64,000 nucleotides of DNA from Oligoflexia bacterium. Lineage in GTDB: Bacteria > Bdellovibrionota > Bdellovibrionia > JABDDW01. Shown here piece by piece: positions 52,293 through 60,918 of the stretch. Every line of letters starts with the position of its first letter. Within the stretch, counting starts at the first letter, position 1. A model generated the notes under the pieces. It did no database searches. It was given only the letters and a program-made list of their open reading frames with translations, and had not been told where the DNA came from. Made by a program: the position numbers and the translations under genes. The stretch lies in the NCBI GenBank assembly GCA_016715815.1, contig JADJXN010000004.1:62001-126000 (forward strand). Reading direction: 5' to 3'.

Positions 52293-53549
52293 ATGGAATT
52301 GTTCAACAAACTACAAGGTTTGACCCTTGTGAATATGGTACGTCAAGCAAAGTTATACCCATTTTTTAGAACACTTGAAGGTTCAATTGGTAATAACGTT
52401 ACTCACAAAGGCAAAAACCTTGTCATGATGAGTTCTAATAATTACTTAGGTTTAACCCATGATCCTAGAGTTATTAACGCCGCCGTTGAGGCGGTAAAAT
52501 TTTGGGGAACAGGTTGCACAGGTTCCAGATTTCTTAATGGAAATTTATCTTTACATGAAAAATTAGAAAAAAAATTAGCAGAATTTTTAGGAACTGAATC
52601 CGCCCTTGTTTTTGCATCAGGCTTTTTGGCAAACCAAGGTGCTATCCCGGCTCTTGCCCACAAGGGCGATTATATTTTTAGTGATGGCGATAACCATGCT
52701 TGCATTATTGAGGGTTGCAAAGCCTCTGATGCTGAAACATTAGTTTATAGACATAATGATATGGAGCACTTAGAGCAGCTTTTAAAATCTGTACCTGCTG
52801 ATTGTGGAAAATTAATTGTTACTGATGGTGTTTTTAGCATGACTGGTAAAACTGCTAAGTATGACCAGATTTATAATTTAGCAAAAAAATACAACGCCCG
52901 AACATTTATTGACGATGCCCATGGCCTAGGAGTTGTGGGTGTTGGTGGGCGTGGGACCGCTAACATGTATAACTTGCCAGTTGATGTAATAATGGGAACA
53001 TTTTCAAAATCAATGGCCTCCCAGGGTGGTTTTATTGCAGGTAGTGCAGAACTTATTGATTGGTTAAGGCATAACGCTAGATCTTTTATGTTCTCAGCTG
53101 CCCTTGCACCAGCAAGTACTGCGGCGGCTCTAAAAGCTCTTGAAGTTTTAATGGAAGAGCCAGAGCGAGTAGTTAAAGCTAATGCCAATGCAGAGTATTT
53201 TAAAAAAGGTTTACAAAATTTAGGAATAGACACAATGGGATCCCCCACAACTATCATTCCAGTTTTAGTTGGAGATGATTCTGTTTGCCTAGGCGTTTGC
53301 CAAACTTTATTAAAATTAGGAATTTTCACAACACCTGTGGTTTACCCAGCGGTGCCCCGTGGGCAAGCTCTAATTCGCTGCTCAGTTATGCCAACACATA
53401 CAGAAAAAGACTTAGATATTGCTATAGGGGCTTTTGCACAAGTAGCACCTGCTATTTTAGCAGCTAATGCCGCACCAAACACTAACGCCATTTATGAGGA
53501 AATGAATAATGGTGCTGGTGAATTCATGAAAAGCCAAATGCGCGTTTGA
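52293..53549 (+). CDS. Alpha-oxoamine synthase, serine-palmitoyltransferase-like
   Basis: A 418-residue PLP enzyme that condenses an amino acid with an acyl-CoA. Features: SSNNYLGLT, GTGCTGSRFLNGNLSLHEKL, DDAHGLGVVG, the PLP Lys in GTFSKSMASQGG, RSFMFSAALAPASTAAALKAL and YPAVPRGQALIR. These resemble the bacterial serine palmitoyltransferase group more than 8-amino-7-oxononanoate synthase or glycine C-acetyltransferase, but the assignment among these needs a tree. AGGAGG precedes the ATG. With the GNAT gene it may form part of a sphingolipid pathway. Confidence 0.8.
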   Translation: MELFNKLQGLTLVNMVRQAKLYPFFRTLEGSIGNNVTHKGKNLVMMSSNNYLGLTHDPRVINAAVEAVKFWGTGCTGSRFLNGNLSLHEKLEKKLAEFLGTESALVFASGFLANQGAIPALAHKGDYIFSDGDNHACIIEGCKASDAETLVYRHNDMEHLEQLLKSVPADCGKLIVTDGVFSMTGKTAKYDQIYNLAKKYNARTFIDDAHGLGVVGVGGRGTANMYNLPVDVIMGTFSKSMASQGGFIAGSAELIDWLRHNARSFMFSAALAPASTAAALKALEVLMEEPERVVKANANAEYFKKGLQNLGIDTMGSPTTIIPVLVGDDSVCLGVCQTLLKLGIFTTPVVYPAVPRGQALIRCSVMPTHTEKDLDIAIGAFAQVAPAILAANAAPNTNAIYEEMNNGAGEFMKSQMRV

Positions 53550-53560
53550 AAAGTTGTGGC

Positions 53561-56230
53561 TTAAGAAAGACGTTCAAGGCTAGCTAAAATATTTTGGCGT
53601 TTGTCTGTTAGCTGAGAAAGCAGAAGTTTTTTTTCTTCCAAAATTTCTTTTGGAGCATGTTTTACAAAATTGTCACTGGTGAGTTGTTTATTAACAATAT
53701 CAAAATCTTTAGCCACTTTTTCCAGCTCTTTATTTAAGCGCTTTATTTCTTCGTTAAAATCCACAAGCCCTTCAAGGGGAACAATAACATTAATACGCTC
53801 TTGGCCAATAGTCAGTAAGCTTACGGCAGATTTTTTGGTATCAGGCAGCTGCGTTAAATAATCAGCTTTTTCAAGGCGCCCTAAAGAAGTAATAAAAGCA
53901 TCATTTTGTTGTAAAATTTTAAGTAAAGCTGTGCTTTGTGTTTGCACTAAAATTTTAATTTTAATAGCTGGGCTAATGCGGTTTTCTCCTCGAATATTTC
54001 TTAGCGCTCCCACAACTTTTTTAACTACATCTATTTCAAATGCTGCTTCTTTTGATGCAAGTTTTAAAAAACTATCACTTAGTGTGGGGTATTCTTGAAT
54101 ACAAATGCTTTCCTTTTCATTTTTTATAGAAGGATAAATGTTTCTTAAAGTTTGGTAAACCTCTTCGGTTACATAAGGTATGAGGGGGTGAAGAAGTCTT
54201 GCCAAGCGCTCAAGGGTGCCAACAAGAACTGCGCCAGATTGCGTTTTTTGTTTTTGATCTGTTCCGTATAAAACTGGTTTTGAAAGCTCCAAATACCAAT
54301 CACAAAATTCATTCCATGTGAATTGATAAAGCTTTTGTGCTGCTTCAGTGAATTGATAATTTTCTAAAGCTTGAGTAACTTCATTAATGGTTTGGCCTAG
54401 CTCATGAACAATATATTTATCAGCTAGTGTTAAAGAGTTTGCATCAATATTTTTAGAGAGCTCCACGCCTTCAAGTGCTGTTAGGCAAAATCTGGTTGCG
54501 TTCCAAATTTTATTAATAAAATTTCTGTAGCCATCAAGGCGGTCTTCACTAAAGCGAATATCTTTTCCAGCGCCTACAAAAGAAGCCAAAGTAAAGCGTA
54601 AGGCATCTGTTCCGTAATCATTTACTAAATCTAGTGGATCAACTACGTTGCCTTTAGATTTAGACATTTTTTGCCCGCGCTCATCGCGCACAAGCCCATG
54701 AATGTAAACATCTTTAAATGGAATTTGCTTTTTAAAATGAAGGCCTGCCATAACCATTCTTGCAACCCAGAAGAAAATAATATCAAAACCGGTAACAAGA
54801 ACATTTGTGGGGTAATATTTTTTTAAAGCTTCGGTTTCTGCGGGCCAACCCAAAGTATTCATAGGCCAAAGCCAGGAACTAAACCAGGTGTCTAAAACAT
54901 CATTGTCTTGAGAAATGTTTTTAGAGCCACAATTTTCACATTTTTTGGCATCTTCCATACTCACTGTGATGTGTTTGCAATCTGCACAATGCCAGGCAGG
55001 AATGCGGTGGCCCCACCAAAGTTGGCGGCTAATACACCAATCTTTAATATTATAAAGCCAATCAAGATAAGTTTTTTTCCAATTCTCTGGATAAAATTTA
55101 ATGTTCCCATCTTCAACAACTTTAATGGCTTTATCAGCAAGTGGCTTTATTTTTACAAACCACTGATCGCTAAGCATGGGTTCAATAACGGCTTCACAGC
55201 GGTCACATTTGCCAACAGACATGGGGTGTGGCTCTTCTTTTATAAGAAGGCCCATCTCAGTTAAATCTTCTAAAACTTTTTTACGAGCTGCGATTGAAGT
55301 TAAGCCCTTGTAGGCTCCACCATTTTCATTAACAATGGCCTTATTATCGAAAATAGAAATCATTTCTAAATTGTGGCGTTTGGCAGTTTCATAATCGTTA
55401 AAATCATGGGCGGGAGTTATTTTAACAACGCCGCTTCCAAAATCTTTATCTACACTTTCATCGGCAATAACGGAGATTTCACGATTTGTAAGGGGTAATT
55501 TAATTTTTTTACCAACTAATTTTTTATAGCGTTCATCTTCAGGATGAACTGCTACGGCAGTATCGCCAAGCATGGTTTCAGGGCGTGTTGTGGCTACTGT
55601 AAGACCCCCATATTTTATATGCCACAGTGTTCCCTTTTGATCTTGGTGTTTTACTTCTAAATCTGAAACTGCCGTGTTACAACGTGGGCACCAGTTAACA
55701 AGGCGGTTGCCACGGTAAATAAGACTTTCTTTATATAAATCTACAAATACTTTTTTAACAGCTAAAGACATGTCTTCATCTAAAGTAAATTTAGCCCTAT
55801 CCCAATCAACACTTACGCCTAATTTTTGTTGTTGTTTAAAAATCATCCCGCCGGATTGGGCTTTCCATTGCCAAACTTTTTCTAAAAACTTCTCTCGCCC
55901 CAGCTCTTCACGCTTAATACCTTGGCTGGCTAATTGTTTTTCAACAACAATTTGGGTGGAGATACCAGCGTGATCCATACCTGGTTGCCAAAGGCAGTTA
56001 AAGCCTTTCATGCGCTTATAACGTACTAGTGTGTCTTGTAGAGTGCAGTTAAGGGCATGGCCCATGTGTAAAACACCTGTTACGTTGGGCGGGGGCATCA
56101 TGACAGTGTATGTGGGTTTTTTTGATGAGTCGTCGGCTTTAAAATAATTTTTAGAGAGCCAAAACTGATACCATTTGCCCTCAACGGACTGGTGTTCATA
56201 GGCTTTAGGCAAATCTTGAGCTTTTGTCAT
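53561..56230 (-). CDS. valS: Valyl-tRNA synthetase
   Basis: An 889-residue class I synthetase. HIGH motif in PPNVTGVLHMGHALN, KMSKS in GQKMSKSKGNVVDP, the editing domain in the first half (ATTRPETMLGDTAVAVHP), a Zn-binding CADCKHITVSMEDAKKCENC, the anticodon-binding domain and a C-terminal coiled coil (about residues 820-889). Charges tRNA(Val). It ends 11 bases from the convergent oxoamine synthase gene. Confidence 0.97.
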   Translation of the reverse strand: MTKAQDLPKAYEHQSVEGKWYQFWLSKNYFKADDSSKKPTYTVMMPPPNVTGVLHMGHALNCTLQDTLVRYKRMKGFNCLWQPGMDHAGISTQIVVEKQLASQGIKREELGREKFLEKVWQWKAQSGGMIFKQQQKLGVSVDWDRAKFTLDEDMSLAVKKVFVDLYKESLIYRGNRLVNWCPRCNTAVSDLEVKHQDQKGTLWHIKYGGLTVATTRPETMLGDTAVAVHPEDERYKKLVGKKIKLPLTNREISVIADESVDKDFGSGVVKITPAHDFNDYETAKRHNLEMISIFDNKAIVNENGGAYKGLTSIAARKKVLEDLTEMGLLIKEEPHPMSVGKCDRCEAVIEPMLSDQWFVKIKPLADKAIKVVEDGNIKFYPENWKKTYLDWLYNIKDWCISRQLWWGHRIPAWHCADCKHITVSMEDAKKCENCGSKNISQDNDVLDTWFSSWLWPMNTLGWPAETEALKKYYPTNVLVTGFDIIFFWVARMVMAGLHFKKQIPFKDVYIHGLVRDERGQKMSKSKGNVVDPLDLVNDYGTDALRFTLASFVGAGKDIRFSEDRLDGYRNFINKIWNATRFCLTALEGVELSKNIDANSLTLADKYIVHELGQTINEVTQALENYQFTEAAQKLYQFTWNEFCDWYLELSKPVLYGTDQKQKTQSGAVLVGTLERLARLLHPLIPYVTEEVYQTLRNIYPSIKNEKESICIQEYPTLSDSFLKLASKEAAFEIDVVKKVVGALRNIRGENRISPAIKIKILVQTQSTALLKILQQNDAFITSLGRLEKADYLTQLPDTKKSAVSLLTIGQERINVIVPLEGLVDFNEEIKRLNKELEKVAKDFDIVNKQLTSDNFVKHAPKEILEEKKLLLSQLTDKRQNILASLERLS

Positions 56231-56246
56231 AGCTCTTTAGTATTTG

Positions 56247-56507
56247 CTAGTTTTTTACGTTTTGGGCAAGTTTTTTCTCAGATTTTAAAAAAAGCTTTTC
56301 AATTTGGTCTAACTCTACTTCTTGAGTCTGCGCTTGATCAATGCTCCAGCGTCCAGAATTGATAAGGTTTACCTCTTCAGCCATTCTCACATCTCTAATT
56401 AAAGAAATAATTGAACTCTGCTCACCTTGATTGGGGACCCCTGCAATAGCTCCCACAAAACCTAAGATGAAAAGCCCTAATAAAATGAATTTGTACAAAC
56501 GTTCCAT
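56247..56507 (-). CDS. Small membrane protein of unknown function
   Basis: An 86-residue protein. The start at 56507 is chosen because GGAGGAAAAGCAAG precedes the ATG; a longer frame to 56645 is less likely. One membrane helix (YKFILLGLFILGFVGAIAG, residues 5-23) is followed by a helical charged tail. It lies 16 bases upstream of valS on the same strand. No family recognised. Confidence 0.6.
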   Translation of the reverse strand: MERLYKFILLGLFILGFVGAIAGVPNQGEQSSIISLIRDVRMAEEVNLINSGRWSIDQAQTQEVELDQIEKLFLKSEKKLAQNVKN

Positions 56508-56759
56508 CTTGCTTTTCCTCCATATAACACCCGCAATAATGGCAAGTTGGGTGCCATGGGTGTGTGGCATTTTGGTGTAGATAGCTGATATGACAAGTAA
56601 AATGGAGCATGTAAGGGTGCCCAAAAGTGTTACTTTTTTCGACACTCAGTGCGTTTTATACGCGCTCAAATATGAAAAAAACATCTTAATTGCGCATAAG
56701 AATGTTAAGAACTCTTGGTTTTTATTTTGCATATAAACCCCTTAACAGGCGGAGGGATA

Positions 56760-59381
56760 ATGCCAATAACAAACAAGGTTCTATTTGGAATCTGCTTAAT
56801 TTTGTTTTCCTTTAAAGCTTATTCACAAGAAAGTGTCGTTAGATATCAATTCAGTAACGGGGCCAACCTGACATTTTATTTAGACCGTAAAGAAGTTGTT
56901 TATTCAGAAATGCGAGGGGACCAGAAAGTTATAAGCACTGTTTTGTCAGGAAAAAAAATAAATCGAGCCATTGAAAATATAATTCATGGCAACAAAGATA
57001 CAGTGGAAGAGGAAAACATGAAGCCCTCTTTTATTGGCCCAAAAAGTAAAAATGATATCTATTTTGCTATGGTAACAAACGTTCCAGGTAAAAAAATGGA
57101 TGTTACCGTATTTGAAGCAGAAAATGAATTATATGCAGTTAATAGAGAAGGGGAAATATTCTCGCTTAAGATTAAGCTTAACGACCCTCAATTTAAATTT
57201 GAAAAAAATGAGGCAAAATACGTTGATAATAGTTCTGAAGTAGTGGCTCATAAATGGCTCTTTACGGGGGTTACTGGAGCGCCTAGTTTAGGGGCATTAA
57301 CTATTTATACAGAAAATAGCAAAGAGTTTTTTGTTTTACTTATTGGTAGTAATGGCAAATCAATAAAGCTTTCCGGAATTACAAAAGAGCACAGACTGAG
57401 TTTTGAAGAAAGATATAGCAAAGTTTTTGTTGAGCTGGGTGGGAACCAAGTTGAGGATTATGATGTTAGAGAATTATTAGATAATAGAATTGTAGAGGGA
57501 AAACTCCCTGTCCCAAGCAGTAGAAGGAATTCAGATTTTGTGTCTGGGTTTATAAATGAGATTGTATCAGGTCTTGGCGAGGCCATTTCTGCTGGGGCAA
57601 CTGATTCTGAAACAGCTAACCCTAATGATTATGTAAGTAAAAACTATTTAAGATACGAAAAAGCCCATATTCAAAACAAAGAACACTTAGTCTTGCCTAA
57701 TGAATCCTTTGATGCAGAAGAATTTAATGACTTAAGAAGAAAGCTTGTTAATGGAAGCGCTATTATTGTTGGCGAAGAGGGCGCGGGCAAATTTGAATTT
57801 TTAACCCGTTTTGTAAAAAATGTTTTAGATGGAAAATACCCAGAATTTGGTAAAAATGTTCATTTTTATGACTTACCCGTTCACGTTCTTGCGGCCTCAG
57901 ACGGTAGAGTGGGCAAGACTGAAGAGAAGGTGAAGCAAATAATAGAGTATGCGCGTTTAAACCCGGATGTAATTTTTGTAATAGGCAACATCCATTTAGC
58001 AAAGGGTGCTGGAACACATTCAGGAAGTGATATTGATATTATTCAAATGCTGGCCCCATCTCTTGCTGAGGGGTCGGTTAAAATTATAGCAACCACTACT
58101 GAGGACTATTACAAAAAATATTTTGCAGGCGATGACACCTTTAACCGTGGTGTTGGTAAAGTTGTAAAAAAAGATGCCCCTGAGGATAAAATACCTGAAG
58201 CATTAGATGTTTGGGCAAAGGCTCATAAGTATGAGCCTCTATCCAAGGAGGCAAAAAATCTTATAATCACAATATCTAAAAAATTTGATTCCTCCACGGC
58301 CTACTTATTGAGAGCTGTAAGTTTACAGGCAGATATTTTAGCTGAGCTTAAAATTTCAGCAATTAAGGCTAAAGATTTAAATTCAGCACTAATTAAAAAA
58401 GTGGCTGCTAGAAAATACAACATAGATGAAAGATATTTTGACCAAAAAGAACGACAAGAAATTTTAAAACAAGTAGTTGCGGGTTTAGATGAGAGAATTG
58501 CTGGGCAAAAAGAACTTAAAGAGGCACTCATAAATGATGCCCAGGGCTTATTAACATCAAGTAGCTCAGGTAAAAAACCACTTGGCAGAAGACTATTTTT
58601 TGGTGACCGCGGTATTGGAAAAACTTTTATCCCAGAAGTGTATGCAGAGCTTATGGGGTTGCCATTTGAAAGAATAAAGCTTGATGAAAATACAGATGCT
58701 GAAATGATAAAAACAAGAATTGCCCAAGCCATTAGAAAAAATGGAATGACTGTATTTTTAATTGATGAAGTGGAAAAAACAAGAAAAGGTGTACAAAACG
58801 AGCTTTTAGATGTTTTAGATTCCCCAGTTTTATTAGCAGAAGAAGCTCTTGATGCCCATCTATCTTCAAAGAGAACACCTAAGTATGTTAAGTATAACAT
58901 CGGAAATGCCACTTTCTTTTTGGCAACTAATGCTGGAGCACAAACCATTAATCCAAATGATAGCTTTGAACAAGTGGAAGAAAAATTAATGGCAGATAAC
59001 TTGTCACGTTATGTAATTGATAGAGTTGCAGATCTTCATCACTTCCAAGGGCCCCAGACAGAGGAAGAGTTTTTAGCAGTAATAAAAATTAAAATTAAGG
59101 AATATGTAAAAATTAAAGAAAAAGAGAAGAATACAAAAATTTATATTACAAACCAGGATCAAATTTTAAATGAACTTACTAAATCTTACTTTAGGCCAGG
59201 TGCAAGTTATCGAGGCGCCATAGATGATATTGAAAAAGCTTTTCAGGTAGCATTAGCAAAAGTTGAAATGAAACATGCTCTAAACCAAAAGTGTAGCCTT
59301 ACACTTACCAAAATAGCTTCTTTTAGAAATCAAAGACCAAATAACATAAAAAAGCGTGGCATGGGTTTTACTTCAGACTAA
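56760..59381 (+). CDS. Exported Hsp100/Clp-like protein with two AAA+ domains
   Basis: An 873-residue protein. Signal peptide (residues 1-22, cleavage near KAYS-QE), an N-terminal region of unknown fold (24-290), then two AAA+ modules. Module 1 (about 300-545) matches Clp D1: Walker A region GEEGAGKF (338-345, no Thr/Ser), FVIGNIHLAKGAG where Clp has FIDEIHT..GAG, and ATTTEDYYKKYF. Module 2 (about 575-840) has an intact Walker A GDRGIGKT (615-622), Walker B FLIDEVEK (666-673) and sensor-1 ATNAG (722-726). Module 1 has lost the Walker B acid pair. AGGAGGGATA precedes the ATG. An exported Clp protein is unusual, since ATP is scarce outside the cytoplasm. Confidence 0.85.
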   Translation: MPITNKVLFGICLILFSFKAYSQESVVRYQFSNGANLTFYLDRKEVVYSEMRGDQKVISTVLSGKKINRAIENIIHGNKDTVEEENMKPSFIGPKSKNDIYFAMVTNVPGKKMDVTVFEAENELYAVNREGEIFSLKIKLNDPQFKFEKNEAKYVDNSSEVVAHKWLFTGVTGAPSLGALTIYTENSKEFFVLLIGSNGKSIKLSGITKEHRLSFEERYSKVFVELGGNQVEDYDVRELLDNRIVEGKLPVPSSRRNSDFVSGFINEIVSGLGEAISAGATDSETANPNDYVSKNYLRYEKAHIQNKEHLVLPNESFDAEEFNDLRRKLVNGSAIIVGEEGAGKFEFLTRFVKNVLDGKYPEFGKNVHFYDLPVHVLAASDGRVGKTEEKVKQIIEYARLNPDVIFVIGNIHLAKGAGTHSGSDIDIIQMLAPSLAEGSVKIIATTTEDYYKKYFAGDDTFNRGVGKVVKKDAPEDKIPEALDVWAKAHKYEPLSKEAKNLIITISKKFDSSTAYLLRAVSLQADILAELKISAIKAKDLNSALIKKVAARKYNIDERYFDQKERQEILKQVVAGLDERIAGQKELKEALINDAQGLLTSSSSGKKPLGRRLFFGDRGIGKTFIPEVYAELMGLPFERIKLDENTDAEMIKTRIAQAIRKNGMTVFLIDEVEKTRKGVQNELLDVLDSPVLLAEEALDAHLSSKRTPKYVKYNIGNATFFLATNAGAQTINPNDSFEQVEEKLMADNLSRYVIDRVADLHHFQGPQTEEEFLAVIKIKIKEYVKIKEKEKNTKIYITNQDQILNELTKSYFRPGASYRGAIDDIEKAFQVALAKVEMKHALNQKCSLTLTKIASFRNQRPNNIKKRGMGFTSD

Positions 59382-59421
59382 TCACTTAAGTCTAGTTCTG
59401 ATGCATTAAGCCTTCAACTAC

Positions 59422-59451
59422 TTGACGCGAAATTTAAAAAAAATTTAAAAT
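59422..59451 (+). promoter_or_regulatory. Sigma-70-type promoter of the cold-shock gene
   Basis: TTGACG (59422-59427), 18-base spacer, TAAAAT (59446-59451), each five of six to consensus. A transcript would begin about 36 bases before the csp start codon. Confidence 0.6.
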
Positions 59452-59493
59452 AAAGCTGAAGACCCGAACACCAACACTTAGGGAGAGACAACA

Positions 59494-59688
59494 ATGAAAA
59501 CGGGGAAAGTGAAGTGGTATAACCCAAAGAAACACTTTGGTTTTATCACAGGCGATGATGGCGAAGATATTTTCTTACACTCTTCAGATTTACCAAATGG
59601 CGAAGAGGTAAAAGAGGGGGATCGCGTTGAATATGAAGTTGGCGATGCACCAAAAGGGAAAAAAGCCATTAACGTAAAAAAAGTTTAG
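59494..59688 (+). CDS. Cold-shock-domain RNA-binding protein
   Basis: A 64-residue protein with the CSD motifs GKVKWYNPKKHFGFIT (RNP1) and EDIFLHSSDL (RNP2). It binds single-stranded RNA or DNA and acts as an RNA chaperone. Length is near the usual 65-70. A strong AGGGAGAG precedes the ATG, and a sigma-70-type promoter lies upstream. Its stop overlaps that of the convergent gcdH-like gene. Confidence 0.92.
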   Translation: MKTGKVKWYNPKKHFGFITGDDGEDIFLHSSDLPNGEEVKEGDRVEYEVGDAPKGKKAINVKKV

Positions 59689-60860
59689 TTAACACGGTAA
59701 GCAGCAATTCCGGTTATATATTCACCTAAAATGAGGCGATGAATGTCTTCAGTGCCCTCATAGGTGTTTACACTTTCTAAATTTCTCATGTGACGGCCGC
59801 ACTGATATTCATCAGTTATTCCATTTGCACCTAAAATATCACGTGTCATGCGAGTCATTTTTAATGCTTCAGAAACGTTATTCATTTTTGCCATACTCAC
59901 ATGGTAAGGCTTTGCCTTTCCTTGATCTTTTAGTCTTCCAAGCTGGAGTGCTAAGAGTTGTGCTTTTGTGATTTCTGTCATCATGTTGGCAAGCTTTGCT
60001 TGAACAAGTTGGTAACTGGCAATGGGTTTATCAAATTGAATGCGAGATTTGGCGTATTCTTTTGCCTCATCAAAAACGGCCATCATGGAGCCAATTGCAC
60101 CCCAAGCAATTCCAAAGCGGGCATTGTTAAGGCAACCAAATGGACCTTTTAAACCCTCAACATTTGGCAAAAGATTTTTTACTGGAATTTTACAATCCTG
60201 AAAGTGAAGCTCACTGGTAACACTTGCGCGTAAAGAAAATTTCCCATGAGTGTCTGTGGTGGTATACCCGGGGGTGCCTTTATCTACAATAAAGCCACGA
60301 ATGACATTATCTTCAGTTTTTGCCCAAACTATGGCTACATCGGCAATGCCGCCACTTGTGATCCACATTTTATTTCCGTTTAAAATATACTCATTGCCAA
60401 CTTTTTTAGCCCGAGTAATCATGCCGCCGGGGTTTGAACCAAAATCTGGCTCTGTTAAACCAAAGCAACCAATTATTTTTCCCTGTGCCATGCCGGGAAG
60501 GTATTTTTCTTTTTGCTCCTCGCTGCCATACATATAAATAGCACCCATGGAAAGAGCACCTTGCACACTAACAAAACTTCTTAAAGAAGAATCTCCTCTT
60601 TCAAGCTCCTGCATAATAAGCCCGTAAGAGGTGTAGCTAAGGCCAGCGCAACCATAGCCCTTAATAGTGGCGCCCAGCATGCCTAGCTCTGCAAATTTAG
60701 GAATAAGTTGTTTAGGAAATGTGCCCTCACGGTCATGCTTTTCAATAATAGGGATGACTTCTTTTGAAATAAAATCTCGAATGGTGTCTCGGATCATTTT
60801 TTCATCTTCAGATAAAAGCGAATCCATTTGATAAAAATCACAACCTGAAAAAGGTTTCAT
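59685..60860 (-). CDS. gcdH: Acyl-CoA dehydrogenase, glutaryl-CoA dehydrogenase type
   Basis: A 391-residue FAD flavoprotein. Acyl-CoA dehydrogenase blocks GCFGLTEPDFGSNPGGM and YILNGNKMWITSGG, and the catalytic Glu in NTYEGTEDIHRLILG near the C-terminus, match glutaryl-CoA dehydrogenase, which oxidises and decarboxylates glutaryl-CoA to crotonyl-CoA in lysine/tryptophan breakdown. An Arg in SSLRSFVSVQ is at the substrate-carboxylate position of GCDH. It stands alone here. Confidence 0.88.
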   Translation of the reverse strand: MKPFSGCDFYQMDSLLSEDEKMIRDTIRDFISKEVIPIIEKHDREGTFPKQLIPKFAELGMLGATIKGYGCAGLSYTSYGLIMQELERGDSSLRSFVSVQGALSMGAIYMYGSEEQKEKYLPGMAQGKIIGCFGLTEPDFGSNPGGMITRAKKVGNEYILNGNKMWITSGGIADVAIVWAKTEDNVIRGFIVDKGTPGYTTTDTHGKFSLRASVTSELHFQDCKIPVKNLLPNVEGLKGPFGCLNNARFGIAWGAIGSMMAVFDEAKEYAKSRIQFDKPIASYQLVQAKLANMMTEITKAQLLALQLGRLKDQGKAKPYHVSMAKMNNVSEALKMTRMTRDILGANGITDEYQCGRHMRNLESVNTYEGTEDIHRLILGEYITGIAAYRVN

Positions 60861-60918
60861 AAAATAAGGCTCCTTTGAACGTTAGCCTTATTTTATGGCA
60901 TAAGAATATTTAGGTTGT

